A stretch of 35,725 nucleotides of DNA from Rhodoblastus sp964425315 (GTDB taxonomy: Bacteria > Pseudomonadota > Alphaproteobacteria > Rhizobiales > Beijerinckiaceae), in contig CAYRNB010000032.1 of the NCBI GenBank assembly GCA_964425315.1, positions 1-35,725 on the forward strand, given 5' to 3'. The stretch's first letter is position 1, and every line of letters begins with the position of its first letter. Positions 24,073 to 32,713 of this stretch are shown here, piece after piece. The notes beneath the pieces are model-generated. The model saw only the letters and a program-made list of their open reading frames with translations, was not told the DNA's origin and did not search any database. A program made the translations under genes and the position numbers.

Positions 24073-24987
24073 TCACCAGGCCAGGCGGTCCATATGGCAA
24101 GTGGGCGTCAGGCCGCAGCTCTCGACGAACTGGCGGTAGGCGTCGGCGTCGATCGCCCCGGCCGGGCCGGGATGCAGTTGCTTGCGGTGAATCCCTTGTG
24201 TGATCAGCAGGCTGTCGAGGCTCATGTCATGCGCGCCGGCGATGTCGGTGTGCATGGCGTCGCCGATCGCCAGGACCCGGTCGAGATCGAGCGGGCGATC
24301 GAGCGCCTGCTCGCAAAGCCCGAGCGCCAGCCGGTAGATCGCCGCATAGGGTTTGCCCGCCTGTTCGACCTCGCCGCCGAGTTCGGCGTAACGTTCCGCC
24401 AAAGCGCCGGCGCAATAGACCAGTTGCTCGCCGCGATAGACGACGAGATCGGGATTGGCGCAGAGCATGGGCAGCCGTCTTTTCCGCGCCGCGACCAGGA
24501 TTTCTTCATAATCGGCGGGCGTTTCGATCGTGTCCTCGTTGAGCCCGGTGCAGACGACGAAATCCGCCTTCTCCATTGGCGCCGGCGCGATTTCCCGCCC
24601 CGCCATGACGCCGGCCGCGTCGAAAAGCGACAGGTCGCGCGCGGGGCCGATATGGGCCGGGCGCCGCGGAAAACGGTCGGCGATCGCCTGTGCGCAAACG
24701 TCGCCGGAGGTCGCTATGGAGTCGTAGATTTCCGGCGGCGCGCCGAGCGAGGCCAGTTGCGCCGCCACTTCGGCTTTAGGGCGCGGCGCATTGCTGATCA
24801 GCGTCACCGCCTTGCCGAGACGGCGCAGGTTGCGCAGGGCCTCGACAGCGGCGGGAAAGGCGCGCTCGCCATTGTGCAGCACGCCCCAGACGTCGCAAAG
24901 ATAGGCGTCATAGCGCTCATGGATCGCCGCGAGGCCGGCGAGGCCCGCGTCGCCGCATTGGACGCGGCTTTTCGAATTTCCCGTCAT
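24073..24987 (-). CDS. HAD-superfamily class IIA hydrolase (TIGR01459-like)
   Basis: 304 residues of the NagD-like subclass. Motif I is YLCDVWGVLHNG (29-40) with the nucleophile Asp32, but the usual second Asp of D-x-D is Trp34, as I recall for this subfamily. Motif II is TLISNAPR (about 61-68). Motif III is the Lys in QAGKPYAAIYRLAL (about 209), and motif IV is VLAIGDAMHTDIAGAH (about 238-253). The phosphorylated substrate is unknown. First gene of the minus-strand group that runs into maoC and ribF. The start matches the usual length of the family; the ribosome binding site is weak. Confidence 0.85.
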   Translation of the reverse strand: MTGNSKSRVQCGDAGLAGLAAIHERYDAYLCDVWGVLHNGERAFPAAVEALRNLRRLGKAVTLISNAPRPKAEVAAQLASLGAPPEIYDSIATSGDVCAQAIADRFPRRPAHIGPARDLSLFDAAGVMAGREIAPAPMEKADFVVCTGLNEDTIETPADYEEILVAARKRRLPMLCANPDLVVYRGEQLVYCAGALAERYAELGGEVEQAGKPYAAIYRLALGLCEQALDRPLDLDRVLAIGDAMHTDIAGAHDMSLDSLLITQGIHRKQLHPGPAGAIDADAYRQFVESCGLTPTCHMDRLAW

Positions 24988-25048
24988 GCCCCGCGGCTAA
25001 AGGCCGGGAAGGCGGGAGTCAAGCTCAACCTCGAGGCGCCTGCGCCCT

Positions 25049-25453
25049 TTACTGCGTGCTGTTCAGCACAAGGCGCGGCTGCGACCCGCCGCCATTGATC
25101 GCCGCTCCGATATTCGTCAAGGCGTTCGCCGCGTCGCTATTGCTGTTGACCGATGAGGAGCAGGTTCCCGACCCGTTCTGATTGACCGGGAAGAAGGTCT
25201 TCGCGCTCGAAGCCATCATCTGCATCGTGGAGCAGGCCGAAACCGCCGGCGATATTGTGTCGGTCGAGCAACTCGCCGTTTGCAGGGCCGTCGGCGAGCC
25301 ATAGGCCGCCGTATAGACGTCGACGGCGGCGACCGCCGCGGAATCTCGCGGGAAGGCGCCGGCGGAGCGGACGGGGCGCCAGTTCGAAGGTCGAAAATCG
25401 CGCACGAAACGCGAGCGCTGCCCAGCAAAAAAATATTGTGCGGTCCGAAACAT
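25049..25453 (-). pseudogene. Probable remnant of a TadG-like (vWA) pilus-assembly protein
   Basis: An open frame of 134 codons with AAAGG before its ATG. The second half, from VDVYTAAYGSPTALQTA through SACSTMQMMASSAKTFF to the end (AANALTNIGAAI...PRLVL), resembles the C-terminal end of TadG-type proteins, where a VYTVAYG-like strand and a CxTMxxMASS-like helix precede the end. The start (RFVRDF) is like the beginning of the same proteins. The central 300 or more residues, including the membrane helix and most of the vWA domain, are absent. Residues about 22-45 (RPSNWRPVRSAGAFPRD) look out of frame. The likely history is an internal deletion. No other tad gene is near. The alternative is a small orphan protein. 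Confidence 0.45.
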
Positions 25454-26128
25454 CTGAAGCCTTTTTCCACGCCTAGAGGCAACGATAAAATGTGCTTATA
25501 ATTTTTTGTTTTTTCCTTAATGCGGTCGCGAACATTTTAAACGAAGCTATGTAACGGAGCCGTCTAAGACACAAAAACCAATAAAGCCCATAATTTTGTT
25601 CAGAACAAAACGTTAATATCTCTTTATATGTTACGGAGATGAAAGTCTTGCTTGCGTCTGCGCCATCGCGCCGCGCGCGATGTCTTGCATTTCCCGTCAT
25701 GGCTGGATGCTGAGGCCGCGCTGGGGGCGATTCTCTTGGCGCTCATTTGTTAGGCGAGTGATTTCGAGGCTAAAAAACTGATCGACGCGGGCCGGCGCTC
25801 CGCTTTTTCCGGCGACCCGGCGCGGCGCTGACGCGAAGGCCGCGTTCCGCCACGAGGCAGCGTCTCGTGAGCAAGCTTTCGCGCCTCAATAAATGCCAAA
25901 GGATAGGACGAATTTTGCCGTTGCTTCCGTTGCCAGCCGTTTCTCGTCTCTCGCGGCCGCTATACGTTCGTCGCGCCGCAAAAGTTCGCGACAAAGATAT
26001 TACTTTTCTTTACCAAAGAGATCGCGCCGGAAGCCGACGGCCGCCGCCTCCGGCCGGATATGGCGGCGCGCGCTTGTCTCACCCCTCTCCCTTGCCTAAG
26101 AGAGCTTGTCGCGCAACGGAACCGCACC
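25454..26128. other. Gene-free region with an AT-rich core
   Basis: 675 bp without a convincing gene. Positions 25480-25640 are markedly AT-rich compared with all neighbours. They hold a perfect palindrome, TTTTGTTC-A-GAACAAAA (25594-25610), and a direct repeat, TATGTAACGGAG (25548-25559) and TATGTTACGGAG (25627-25638). An inverted repeat CACGAG/CTCGTG is at 25851-25869. Short open frames here lack codon bias and ribosome sites. The hisS promoter must lie in the right part, but no clear one was picked out. No tRNA or known RNA was recognised. Confidence 0.6.
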
Positions 26129-27643
26129 ATGAACGAAGCCAAAGCCAAAGCCGAAGTCAAAGCCTCATTGGTCAAGCCGCGCCTGCCGCGCGGGTTCGCC
26201 GACCGCGGCGCGGACGAAATCGCCGCCGTCGAGTCCATGCTCGCCGAGATCAAGCGGATTTATGAGCTTTACGGTTTCGAGGCGGTCGAGACGCCGGTCT
26301 TTGAATATACCGAGGCGCTCGGCAAATTCCTGCCCGACCAGGACCGGCCCAACGAGGGGGTGTTCTCGCTCCAGGACGACGACGAGCAGTGGCTGTCGCT
26401 GCGCTACGACCTGACCGCGCCGCTCGCCCGCCATTTCGCCGAAAATTTCGAATCTTTGGCCAAACCCTACCGCACCTACCGCAGCGGCGCGGTGTTCCGC
26501 AACGAAAAGCCGGGGCCGGGCCGGTTCCGCCAGTTCCTGCAGTTCGACGCCGATACGATCGGCTCGGCCAGTCCCGCCGCCGACGCCGAACTGTGCATGA
26601 TGGCGGCCGACGCCTTGGAGCAGCTCGGAATCGCCCGCGGCGACTACAGCATCAAGATCAATAACCGCAAAATCCTCGATGGCGTCATGGAGGCGATCGG
26701 CCTCGGCGGCGCGGCGGAAGCCGGGCGTCGCCTTGTCGTGCTGCGCGCCATCGACAAGCTCGACCGCTTAGGGCCGGAAGGGGTGCGCGCCCTGCTCGGC
26801 CATGGGCGCAAGGACGAATCCGGCGATTTCACCAAGGGCGCGGGGCTGACGTCGGAGGCGATCGAGCAGGTGCTGGCCTTCACCAAGGCGCGGCGGGCCA
26901 CCAACGCCCAGACGCTCACGGCGCTTGCCGAAATCGTCGCCTCCTCGCCGCGCGGCGAGGAAGGGGTGGACGAATTGCGGGCGATCGACGAACTCGCCAA
27001 GGCCGCCGGCTATAACGACAACCGCCTGATGCTCGACCCTTCGGTGGTGCGCGGGCTCGAATATTACACCGGTCCGGTGTTCGAGGCCGATCTCGCGGTG
27101 ACGGCCCGCGACGAAAAGGGCCAGCTGATCCGCTTCGGCTCGGTCGGCGGCGGCGGCCGCTATGACGGGCTGGTCGGCCGCTTTCGAGGCGAGGACGCGC
27201 CCGCCACAGGCTTTTCCATCGGCGTGTCGCGGCTTTACGCGGCGTTAAGAGCGATCGATTCGCCCATTGTCGCCGCCGCGCCGCATAATGGGCCGGTGGT
27301 GGTGCTGGTCATGGATCGCGACCGGTTCGCCGATTACCAGTCCCTGGCGGCGCGCCTGCGCGAGGCCGGAATCAAGGCCGAACTCTATCTCGGCGCGTCG
27401 GGGATGAAGGCGCAGATGAAATACGCCGACCGCCGCAAGAGCCCCTGCGTCATTATCCAGGGCTCGAACGAGCGGGCGTGCTGCGAAGTGCAGATCAAGG
27501 ACCTGATCGAAGGAGCGAAGGCCGCCGACGCCATCGCCTCGAACAAGGAATGGAAGGAGGCGCGCCCGGCCCAGGTCTCGGCCCCGGAAAGCGACATGGT
27601 CGCGGTCGTGCGGGAGATTTTGCAGCGTCACGGGCTGGGCTAG
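26129..27643 (+). CDS. hisS: Histidyl-tRNA synthetase
   Basis: Class II synthetase that charges tRNA-His. The 504 residues match the long alphaproteobacterial form. Visible motifs: LPRGFADRGADEI (about 20), the motif 2 region YRSGAVFRNEKPGPGRFRQF (about 114-133), QFDADTIGS (about 135), the histidine-binding segment LDPSVVRGLEYYTGPVFEAD (about 303-322) and motif 3 region SVGGGGRYDGLVGRF (about 337-351). The anticodon-binding domain follows from about 400. The ATG at 26129 is chosen because the upstream frame (to 26060) is unlike the family. A terminator follows at 27707. HisZ, its catalytically inactive paralogue, is 2.1 kb downstream. Confidence 0.95.
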   Translation: MNEAKAKAEVKASLVKPRLPRGFADRGADEIAAVESMLAEIKRIYELYGFEAVETPVFEYTEALGKFLPDQDRPNEGVFSLQDDDEQWLSLRYDLTAPLARHFAENFESLAKPYRTYRSGAVFRNEKPGPGRFRQFLQFDADTIGSASPAADAELCMMAADALEQLGIARGDYSIKINNRKILDGVMEAIGLGGAAEAGRRLVVLRAIDKLDRLGPEGVRALLGHGRKDESGDFTKGAGLTSEAIEQVLAFTKARRATNAQTLTALAEIVASSPRGEEGVDELRAIDELAKAAGYNDNRLMLDPSVVRGLEYYTGPVFEADLAVTARDEKGQLIRFGSVGGGGRYDGLVGRFRGEDAPATGFSIGVSRLYAALRAIDSPIVAAAPHNGPVVVLVMDRDRFADYQSLAARLREAGIKAELYLGASGMKAQMKYADRRKSPCVIIQGSNERACCEVQIKDLIEGAKAADAIASNKEWKEARPAQVSAPESDMVAVVREILQRHGLG

Positions 27644-27706
27644 CCCGGACTTCCCGCCTGGCGCGGGGACCGGGCCGACAAGGCCTCGCGCGCAAAGCGG
27701 CTGCCG

Positions 27707-27734
27707 CCCGCCGAACGGCCGTAGGCGGGTTTTT
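27707..27734 (+). terminator. Rho-independent terminator after hisS
   Basis: Stem CCCGCC (27707-27712) with GGCGGG (27724-27729), a loop holding the palindrome ACGGCCGT, and five T directly after. It lies 64 bp after the hisS stop and separates it from the GH15 gene. Confidence 0.65.
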
Positions 27735-27822
27735 GGGAAAATACTGAACGATTCCCGTCGCTTGGCGTTCCCATAGGACGAGGATGAGCGGCCTTTTCGG
27801 CCGCGCGAAAAGGATTTCAGCG

Positions 27823-29676
27823 ATGGCGCGCATAGAGGATTACGCCCTCATAGGAGATTGCCGCTCGGCGGCGCTGGTGTCCCGTGGCGGCTCGATCGAC
27901 TGGCTTTGCTGGCCACGCTTCGATTCAGCCGCCTGTTTTGCGGCGCTTCTCGGCGGCGATGAAAACGGTCGCTGGATCATTGCGCCGGCGAACGGGAACG
28001 CCCGAACAAGCCGATCCTATATCGACTCGACCATGGTTCTGGCGACCCGTTTCGAAACCGAAAGCGGAACTGCGGAAGTCGTCGATTTTCTTGCGCCGGA
28101 CGCGCCCGAGCAGACTCTCGTTCGCATCGTGCGCGGGATCAAGGGCGCGGTGGACATGGCCTCGGAACTGGTGATCCGGTTCGATTACGGCCTGACGGTG
28201 CCCTGGGTGTCTCGCGGCCCTCACGGCGAGCTTCTCGCCGTCGCCGGCCCGCTCATGCTGGCGCTACGCACGCCGGCCAAACTGGTCGGACGCGACATGC
28301 GGACTCATGCGCGCTTTCAGGTGAAGGCCGGTGAGCAAATCCCGTTCGTGCTGCAATGCGCCCCGTCGACGGCGGCCGTTCCCGAGCCCTTCAACGCCTC
28401 CGACGCGCTCGAGCGGACCTTGGAGCATTGGCGCAAATGGGCGGATGCGTGCCGCGACGATAATCCCTGGCGCCGTCAGGTCCAGCGCTCGCTCCTCACG
28501 CTCAAGGCGCTGACTTTCGCCGAAACGGGCGGAATCGTCGCGGCGCCGACGACCTCGCTGCCGGAATTGATCGGCGGCGTTCGCAACTGGGATTACCGTT
28601 TTTGCTGGCTTCGCGACTCGAGCTTCACTTTGGAGGCCCTGATGACGGCCGGCTATTACGACGAAGCCATGGCCTGGCGCGACTGGCTTATCCGCGCGGC
28701 GGCCGGCGCGCCGAACCAGGTGCGGATCATGTATGGCGTCGCCGGCGAAAAACTCCTCGACGAACGCGAATTGCCCTGGCTTGCCGGTTACGAGGCGTCC
28801 CGTCCCGTGCGGGTCGGCAACGCCGCCTCGACCCAGTTGCAGCTCGACATATTCGGGGAAGTGGTCGACGCTCTGTATCGCTCGCGCGCGCATCTCGAAT
28901 CCGTTGACGAGCCCGTTCGTCGCCGCACGCCGCGCAAGATGGACGTCGCCGTGGTTGCGCTCCAGCATCTCGAGAAAATCTGGCGCCAGCCCGATGACGG
29001 AATCTGGGAGGTGCGCGGGCCGCGGCGCCATTTCGTCTATTCCAAGATCATGGCCTGGGTCGCCTTCGACCGGGCGGTGCGCGCCCTGGAGCGCTTTGGC
29101 GCCAATCACCCGGTCGAGCGCTGGCGGCAAATCCGCGACGAGATCCACGCGGAAATTTGCGACAAGGGATTTAACAAGGATATTGGCGCCTTCGTGCAGT
29201 ATTACGGCGCCGACATCGTCGATGCGAGCCTGCTGCTGGCGCCGAAAGTGGGATTTCTGCCGGCGAATGACTCGCGCATTCGCGGGACGGTGGAAGCGAT
29301 CGAGCGGCGGCTGCTCAAGAACGGATTCATCATGCGCTACGAACAGCCGGATTCGAGCGTTGACGGCCTTCCCGTTGGCGAGGGCGCGTTTCTGGCCTGC
29401 AGTTTCTGGTATGCCGACGCCCTCGTGCTGCAGGGCCGGCTTGACGAAGCGCGCGCCGTGTTCGAGCGGCTGGCGGGAATAGCCAATGACGTCGGGCTGC
29501 TCGCCGAAGAATACGATGCGCGGCAAAAGCGCATGCTCGGGAATTTTCCCCAGGCGTTCAGCCATGTCGCCCTGGTGAACACGGCCTATTTGCTCGGCTC
29601 GGCCCTGAGCGCCGGCAGTCACGCCGACCAGGGGAGCAAAGCGCTGGTCGACGGAGCCTCCCCAGGCGAAGGCTGA
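27823..29676 (+). CDS. Glycoside hydrolase family 15 protein (glucoamylase/trehalase type)
   Basis: Cytoplasmic (no signal peptide) alpha-glucan or trehalose hydrolase of 617 residues. The N-terminal beta-sandwich domain starts MARIEDYALIGDCRSAALVS, followed by SIDWLCWPRFDS (about 25-36). The alpha/alpha toroid has GGVRNWDYRFCWLRDSSF (about 250-267), GNAASTQLQLDIFGEVVDAL (about 331-350), DSSVDGLPVGEGAFLACSFW (about 508-527) and LLAEEYDA (about 560-567), which holds a candidate catalytic Glu. Relatives include bacterial trehalases and glucodextranases, so the substrate is uncertain. The ATG at 27823 follows AAAAGGA; an earlier in-frame start at 27784 is less likely. It sits between hisS and hisZ, which are usually neighbours. 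Confidence 0.88.
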   Translation: MARIEDYALIGDCRSAALVSRGGSIDWLCWPRFDSAACFAALLGGDENGRWIIAPANGNARTSRSYIDSTMVLATRFETESGTAEVVDFLAPDAPEQTLVRIVRGIKGAVDMASELVIRFDYGLTVPWVSRGPHGELLAVAGPLMLALRTPAKLVGRDMRTHARFQVKAGEQIPFVLQCAPSTAAVPEPFNASDALERTLEHWRKWADACRDDNPWRRQVQRSLLTLKALTFAETGGIVAAPTTSLPELIGGVRNWDYRFCWLRDSSFTLEALMTAGYYDEAMAWRDWLIRAAAGAPNQVRIMYGVAGEKLLDERELPWLAGYEASRPVRVGNAASTQLQLDIFGEVVDALYRSRAHLESVDEPVRRRTPRKMDVAVVALQHLEKIWRQPDDGIWEVRGPRRHFVYSKIMAWVAFDRAVRALERFGANHPVERWRQIRDEIHAEICDKGFNKDIGAFVQYYGADIVDASLLLAPKVGFLPANDSRIRGTVEAIERRLLKNGFIMRYEQPDSSVDGLPVGEGAFLACSFWYADALVLQGRLDEARAVFERLAGIANDVGLLAEEYDARQKRMLGNFPQAFSHVALVNTAYLLGSALSAGSHADQGSKALVDGASPGEG

Positions 29677-29713
29677 CCACCGCCCCCATCTAGCGATCTC
29701 GTTCACCCTCCGC

Positions 29714-29735
29714 CGCGAAAGGGGATGCTTTCGCG
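29714..29735 (+). terminator. Hairpin after the GH15 gene, possible weak terminator
   Basis: A perfect 8-bp inverted repeat, CGCGAAAG (29714-29721) and CTTTCGCG (29728-29735), with a 6-base loop, is followed after five bases by CTTTTGTT. It lies 38 bp after the GH15 stop and 49 bp before hisZ. Because of the gap before the T run the efficiency is doubtful. Confidence 0.35.
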
Positions 29736-29783
29736 CCGCGCTTTTGTTACATCAGGCGCGACTTTCGGGCTTTGGGGTGGTTG

Positions 29784-30914
29784 ATGAACGCCGGTCAGGA
29801 CCAGCGAGGCGAGGTTTTTCTGCAAAAGCTGCAAGCTGCGGGCTATCGGCTTTGCGATCCCGCCATTTTGCAGCCGGCGAACGTGTTCCTCGATTTCGCC
29901 GGCGAAGAAATGCGTGGCGGTCTGTTGCTCACCGCCGTCTGCGCCGAGGAATTCTGCCTGCGGCCGGAATTCACCATTCCTGTTTCGCTGGCCTATCTCG
30001 CCTCGCCGGAAGCCGGCGGCCCCGCCGCCTTCTGCTCCTATGGCCCGGTATTTGGCCAGAGGCCCGGCCAGTCCTCGGAATTCATGCAGGCGGGGCTGGA
30101 AAATTTCGGCCGCGACGACCGCGAGGCCGCCGACGCCGAAATCCTCGCGCTCGCCCTCGAGACCGCGAGCCAGGCTTTTCTCGGCGGCGTTCCGCGCGAC
30201 TGGCGCGTCCATATCGGCGACGCCGCGCTGCTCGCCGCGCTCCTCGAAAAGCTGAACCTGCCGCCGGTCTGGCTGCGGCGCATTCGCGGCGGCCTCGCCA
30301 AGGGCCAAGACATCGCCGAAATCCTCAATCCGGCGGTCGAGCCGGGCGGCGATCACGCCGGCGTGCTGGCGGCGCTCGACGGCGCCGACGCCAAGGGCGC
30401 GCGCGCCCTCGTCGAGGACCTGTTGAAAATCGCCGGCATTTCGGCGCTCGGCGGACGCACGCCGGGCGAAATCGCCGACCGCTTCCTCGAACAGGCCTCC
30501 CTGCGCTCCAGCGCCGGGCTCGACGCCGACAAGCGCGCCCTGCTGCAGAAATTCTTCGCCATCGACGGCCATCCAGACAAGGCCTCGGCGCAATTGCGCG
30601 CGCTTTTCGCCACGGCCAATATCGACCTCGGCGCGGAAATGGATTCCTTCGACCAGCGCCTCAATTTCCTGGCGGCGCGCGGGGTGGACATGGACTCGAT
30701 CCGCTTTTCGGCCGGCTTCGCCCGCAATCTCGATTATTACACCGGCTTCGTCTTCGAGGCGGCGGAGGCCTCCGCTCCCGAGGCGCCGCCGGCCATAGGC
30801 GGCGGGCGCTACGACCGGCTGCTGTCCACTCTCGGCGCCAAGGCGGATATTCCCGCCGTCGGCGCGGCGATCTGGATCGAGCGGCTCGCTTCGTCGCTGG
30901 GAGACCGGCCATGA
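29784..30914 (+). CDS. hisZ: ATP phosphoribosyltransferase regulatory subunit
   Basis: Partner of the short HisG in the first step of histidine synthesis. It is a HisS-like protein without aminoacylation function; the 376 residues carry the core but lack the anticodon domain. Recognisable parts: LRPEFTIPVSLAYL (about 62-75) where HisS has its motif 2 entry, FCSYGPVFGQRPGQ (about 84-97), NLDYYTGFVFEAAEAS (about 316-331) and GGGRYDRLLSTLG (about 340-352). The ATG at 29784 follows GGGGTGG; a TTG at 29772 is possible. Its stop overlaps the hisG start (ATGA), so both subunits are made together. Confidence 0.93.
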   Translation: MNAGQDQRGEVFLQKLQAAGYRLCDPAILQPANVFLDFAGEEMRGGLLLTAVCAEEFCLRPEFTIPVSLAYLASPEAGGPAAFCSYGPVFGQRPGQSSEFMQAGLENFGRDDREAADAEILALALETASQAFLGGVPRDWRVHIGDAALLAALLEKLNLPPVWLRRIRGGLAKGQDIAEILNPAVEPGGDHAGVLAALDGADAKGARALVEDLLKIAGISALGGRTPGEIADRFLEQASLRSSAGLDADKRALLQKFFAIDGHPDKASAQLRALFATANIDLGAEMDSFDQRLNFLAARGVDMDSIRFSAGFARNLDYYTGFVFEAAEASAPEAPPAIGGGRYDRLLSTLGAKADIPAVGAAIWIERLASSLGDRP

Positions 30915-31891
30915 GCGCGGAAAAGCTTGTGCTGGCGGTCCCTTCCAAGGGCAGGCTGCAGGAAAACGCCAACGCCTTTTTCGCCCGCGCCGGACTGACG
31001 GTGACGCAGGGACGCGGCGCGCGCGATTATCGCGGCGTCCTCGCCGGCGTCGACAATGTCGAAGTGGCTTTTCTCTCCGCGTCGGAAATCGTCAAGAATC
31101 TTGCGGCCGGCGCCGCGCATTTCGGCATCACCGGCGAGGATCTGGTGCGCGAGGCACAGGCCGAAAGCAAGGTCGAACTGCTGGCGAAGCTCGGTTTCGG
31201 CCACGCCAATGTCATCGTCGCCGTTCCGCAGGCCTGGATCGACGTGCGAACCATGGCCGATGTCGAGGACGTGGCTTTGTCTTTTCGGGCCCGGCGCGGC
31301 GAGCGCATGCGGGTCGCCACCAAATATGTGAATACGACCCGCGCCTTTTTCCGCGACAAGGGCGTGACCGATTATCGCATCGTCGAAAGCCTCGGGGCGA
31401 CCGAGGGCGCGCCCGCCGCGGGCCTGGCCGAGCTGATCGTCGACATCACCTCGACCGGCGCGACGCTCGCCGCCAATGGCTTAAAAGTTCTCGACGACGG
31501 GCTGATCCTGCGCTCGCAGGCCAATCTCGTCGCGTCGCTCGCCGCGGACTGGTCGCCTGAAATACGGGAGACGGCGCGAAAAATCCTGTCGCGCATTGCG
31601 GCGGAAGAGGAAGCGCGCTCAAGCCGCGAGATCGCCGGCGCGCTGCCCAATGCGCCGGACGATCTGGCGGAAACCTGCGAAAAACTGTTTTCCGCCAAAA
31701 TCCGCCGGCGGGGCCACGGCGGGCTTTTTGTCTTCGCCGCGCCCAGGGCGCAGGCGCCCGCGCTTGCCGACTGGCTCATCGGCCAGGGCGGCGAGGAGGT
31801 GACGGTGCGCGCCCTCGATTATGTCTTTTCCGCCAAAAACCCGCTCTATGAGCGGCTGATCGCCCGGCTCGACGACGTCAGCGCGGCCTGA
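30911..31891 (+). CDS. hisG: ATP phosphoribosyltransferase catalytic subunit
   Basis: Condenses ATP and PRPP to phosphoribosyl-ATP. The 326 residues match the HisZ-dependent form found in alphaproteobacteria, which is longer at the C-terminus than the classic short HisG. Motifs: LAVPSKGRLQENANAFFARA at the start, FGITGEDLVREA (about 72-83), the segment MRVATKYVNTTRAFF (about 134-148) and the PRPP-binding GLAELIVDITSTGATLAANG (about 173-192). The remaining C-terminal segment extends beyond the core and may contact HisZ. Its last 14 bp overlap the end of the convergent mtgA. Confidence 0.94.
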   Translation: MSAEKLVLAVPSKGRLQENANAFFARAGLTVTQGRGARDYRGVLAGVDNVEVAFLSASEIVKNLAAGAAHFGITGEDLVREAQAESKVELLAKLGFGHANVIVAVPQAWIDVRTMADVEDVALSFRARRGERMRVATKYVNTTRAFFRDKGVTDYRIVESLGATEGAPAAGLAELIVDITSTGATLAANGLKVLDDGLILRSQANLVASLAADWSPEIRETARKILSRIAAEEEARSSREIAGALPNAPDDLAETCEKLFSAKIRRRGHGGLFVFAAPRAQAPALADWLIGQGGEEVTVRALDYVFSAKNPLYERLIARLDDVSAA

Positions 31892-32627
31892 CGCAGGAGA
31901 GCGGCGCGGCGTTGCGCGCCATTCGCGCGCCGATAACGCCCGCGACCCGCAAATAGAACGGCGAGGGATGTCGGGGATCGCGCTGGTCAGGATTGGCCAG
32001 CGAGGCGGCAAGCAAAAGGGCCTCGCGCGGCGTGAGTTCGGAGGCGTGTTTGTGGAAATAAAGCTCTGACGCCGCCTCCGCGCCGTAAACGCCCTTCCCC
32101 CATTCGGCGATATTGAGATAGGTCTGCAGAATCCGCCGCTTCGACCACAAAAGGTCGAGAGAGAGCGCGAGGGGAACCTCGATCGCCTTGCGGATGATGA
32201 AACGGCCGGGGAAAAGAAACAGATTCTTGACCGTCTGCATGTCGATGGTCGAAGCGCCGCGCGGCCGATCCCCCGCCGCCGCCTCGATCAGCACGATGCG
32301 CACGGCGCGCCAGTCGACGCCGTGATGCAGGCAGAAACGCGTGTCTTCGGAGGTGATCACCGCCTTGATCAGATTGGGCGAAATCTCATTGAGCGGCACG
32401 GCGATGCGCACAAACTTCTCGCCGGTCAGCCAGCGCGCCATCATCAGGGTCGAGACCGGCGGCGCGAAAGTGTCATAAATCAACAGAATAAGGAAAACCG
32501 AAAGCACGGCGGCGGCAACGCGCCGAGGCCAGCGCCAAATGGAGAGCGAAGCCGGCGACTCGGCGCGCGTCGCCGGCCTCGATTCGGACCAGGGGATGCT
32601 TTCGGGGTCGAGCGGATGCAAAGCCAT
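31878..32627 (-). CDS. mtgA: Monofunctional biosynthetic peptidoglycan transglycosylase
   Basis: Polymerises lipid II into glycan strands on the outer face of the inner membrane. 249 residues: a short cytoplasmic start, one membrane helix (about 35-53, AAAVLSVFLILLIYDTF) and a GT51 domain. Signature motifs are ITSEDTRFCLHHGVDW (about 90-105) with the catalytic Glu, RGASTIDMQTVKNLFLF (about 122-138) and RILQTYLNIAEWGKGVYGAE (about 163-182) with the second Glu. There is no transpeptidase domain. Its 3' end overlaps hisG by 14 bp, tail to tail, which may make the two transcripts interfere. Confidence 0.93.
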   Translation of the reverse strand: MALHPLDPESIPWSESRPATRAESPASLSIWRWPRRVAAAVLSVFLILLIYDTFAPPVSTLMMARWLTGEKFVRIAVPLNEISPNLIKAVITSEDTRFCLHHGVDWRAVRIVLIEAAAGDRPRGASTIDMQTVKNLFLFPGRFIIRKAIEVPLALSLDLLWSKRRILQTYLNIAEWGKGVYGAEAASELYFHKHASELTPREALLLAASLANPDQRDPRHPSPFYLRVAGVIGARMARNAAPLSCVRPR

Positions 32628-32713
32628 GGACGGATAGCCTTGACCGAAAGCGGCCGATCGGGCAAGCGAGGCGGCGCATTTTTTTCGTTTTCGATGGCTG
32701 GGGTGTGGCTGAA

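Noticed and set aside
25594..25610. LexA-type SOS box
   Set aside because: The alphaproteobacterial LexA site is GTTC-N7-GTTC; the palindrome here has GTTC-A-GAAC and lacks the second direct GTTC at the right distance.
25473..25700. 75-codon minus-strand frame in the AT-rich region (TYKEILTFCSEQNYGLYWF...)
   Set aside because: No ribosome site, no family resemblance, and AT-rich DNA with few stops by chance; kept as a gene-free region.
25770..25994. 74-codon minus-strand frame before hisS
   Set aside because: Arg/Ser-rich, no recognisable domain and no good start site.
29744..31891. 715-codon frame that would fuse an Arg-rich stretch to hisG
   Set aside because: The first 390 codons are hisZ read in the wrong frame; hisG begins at its own ATG at 30911, overlapping the hisZ stop.
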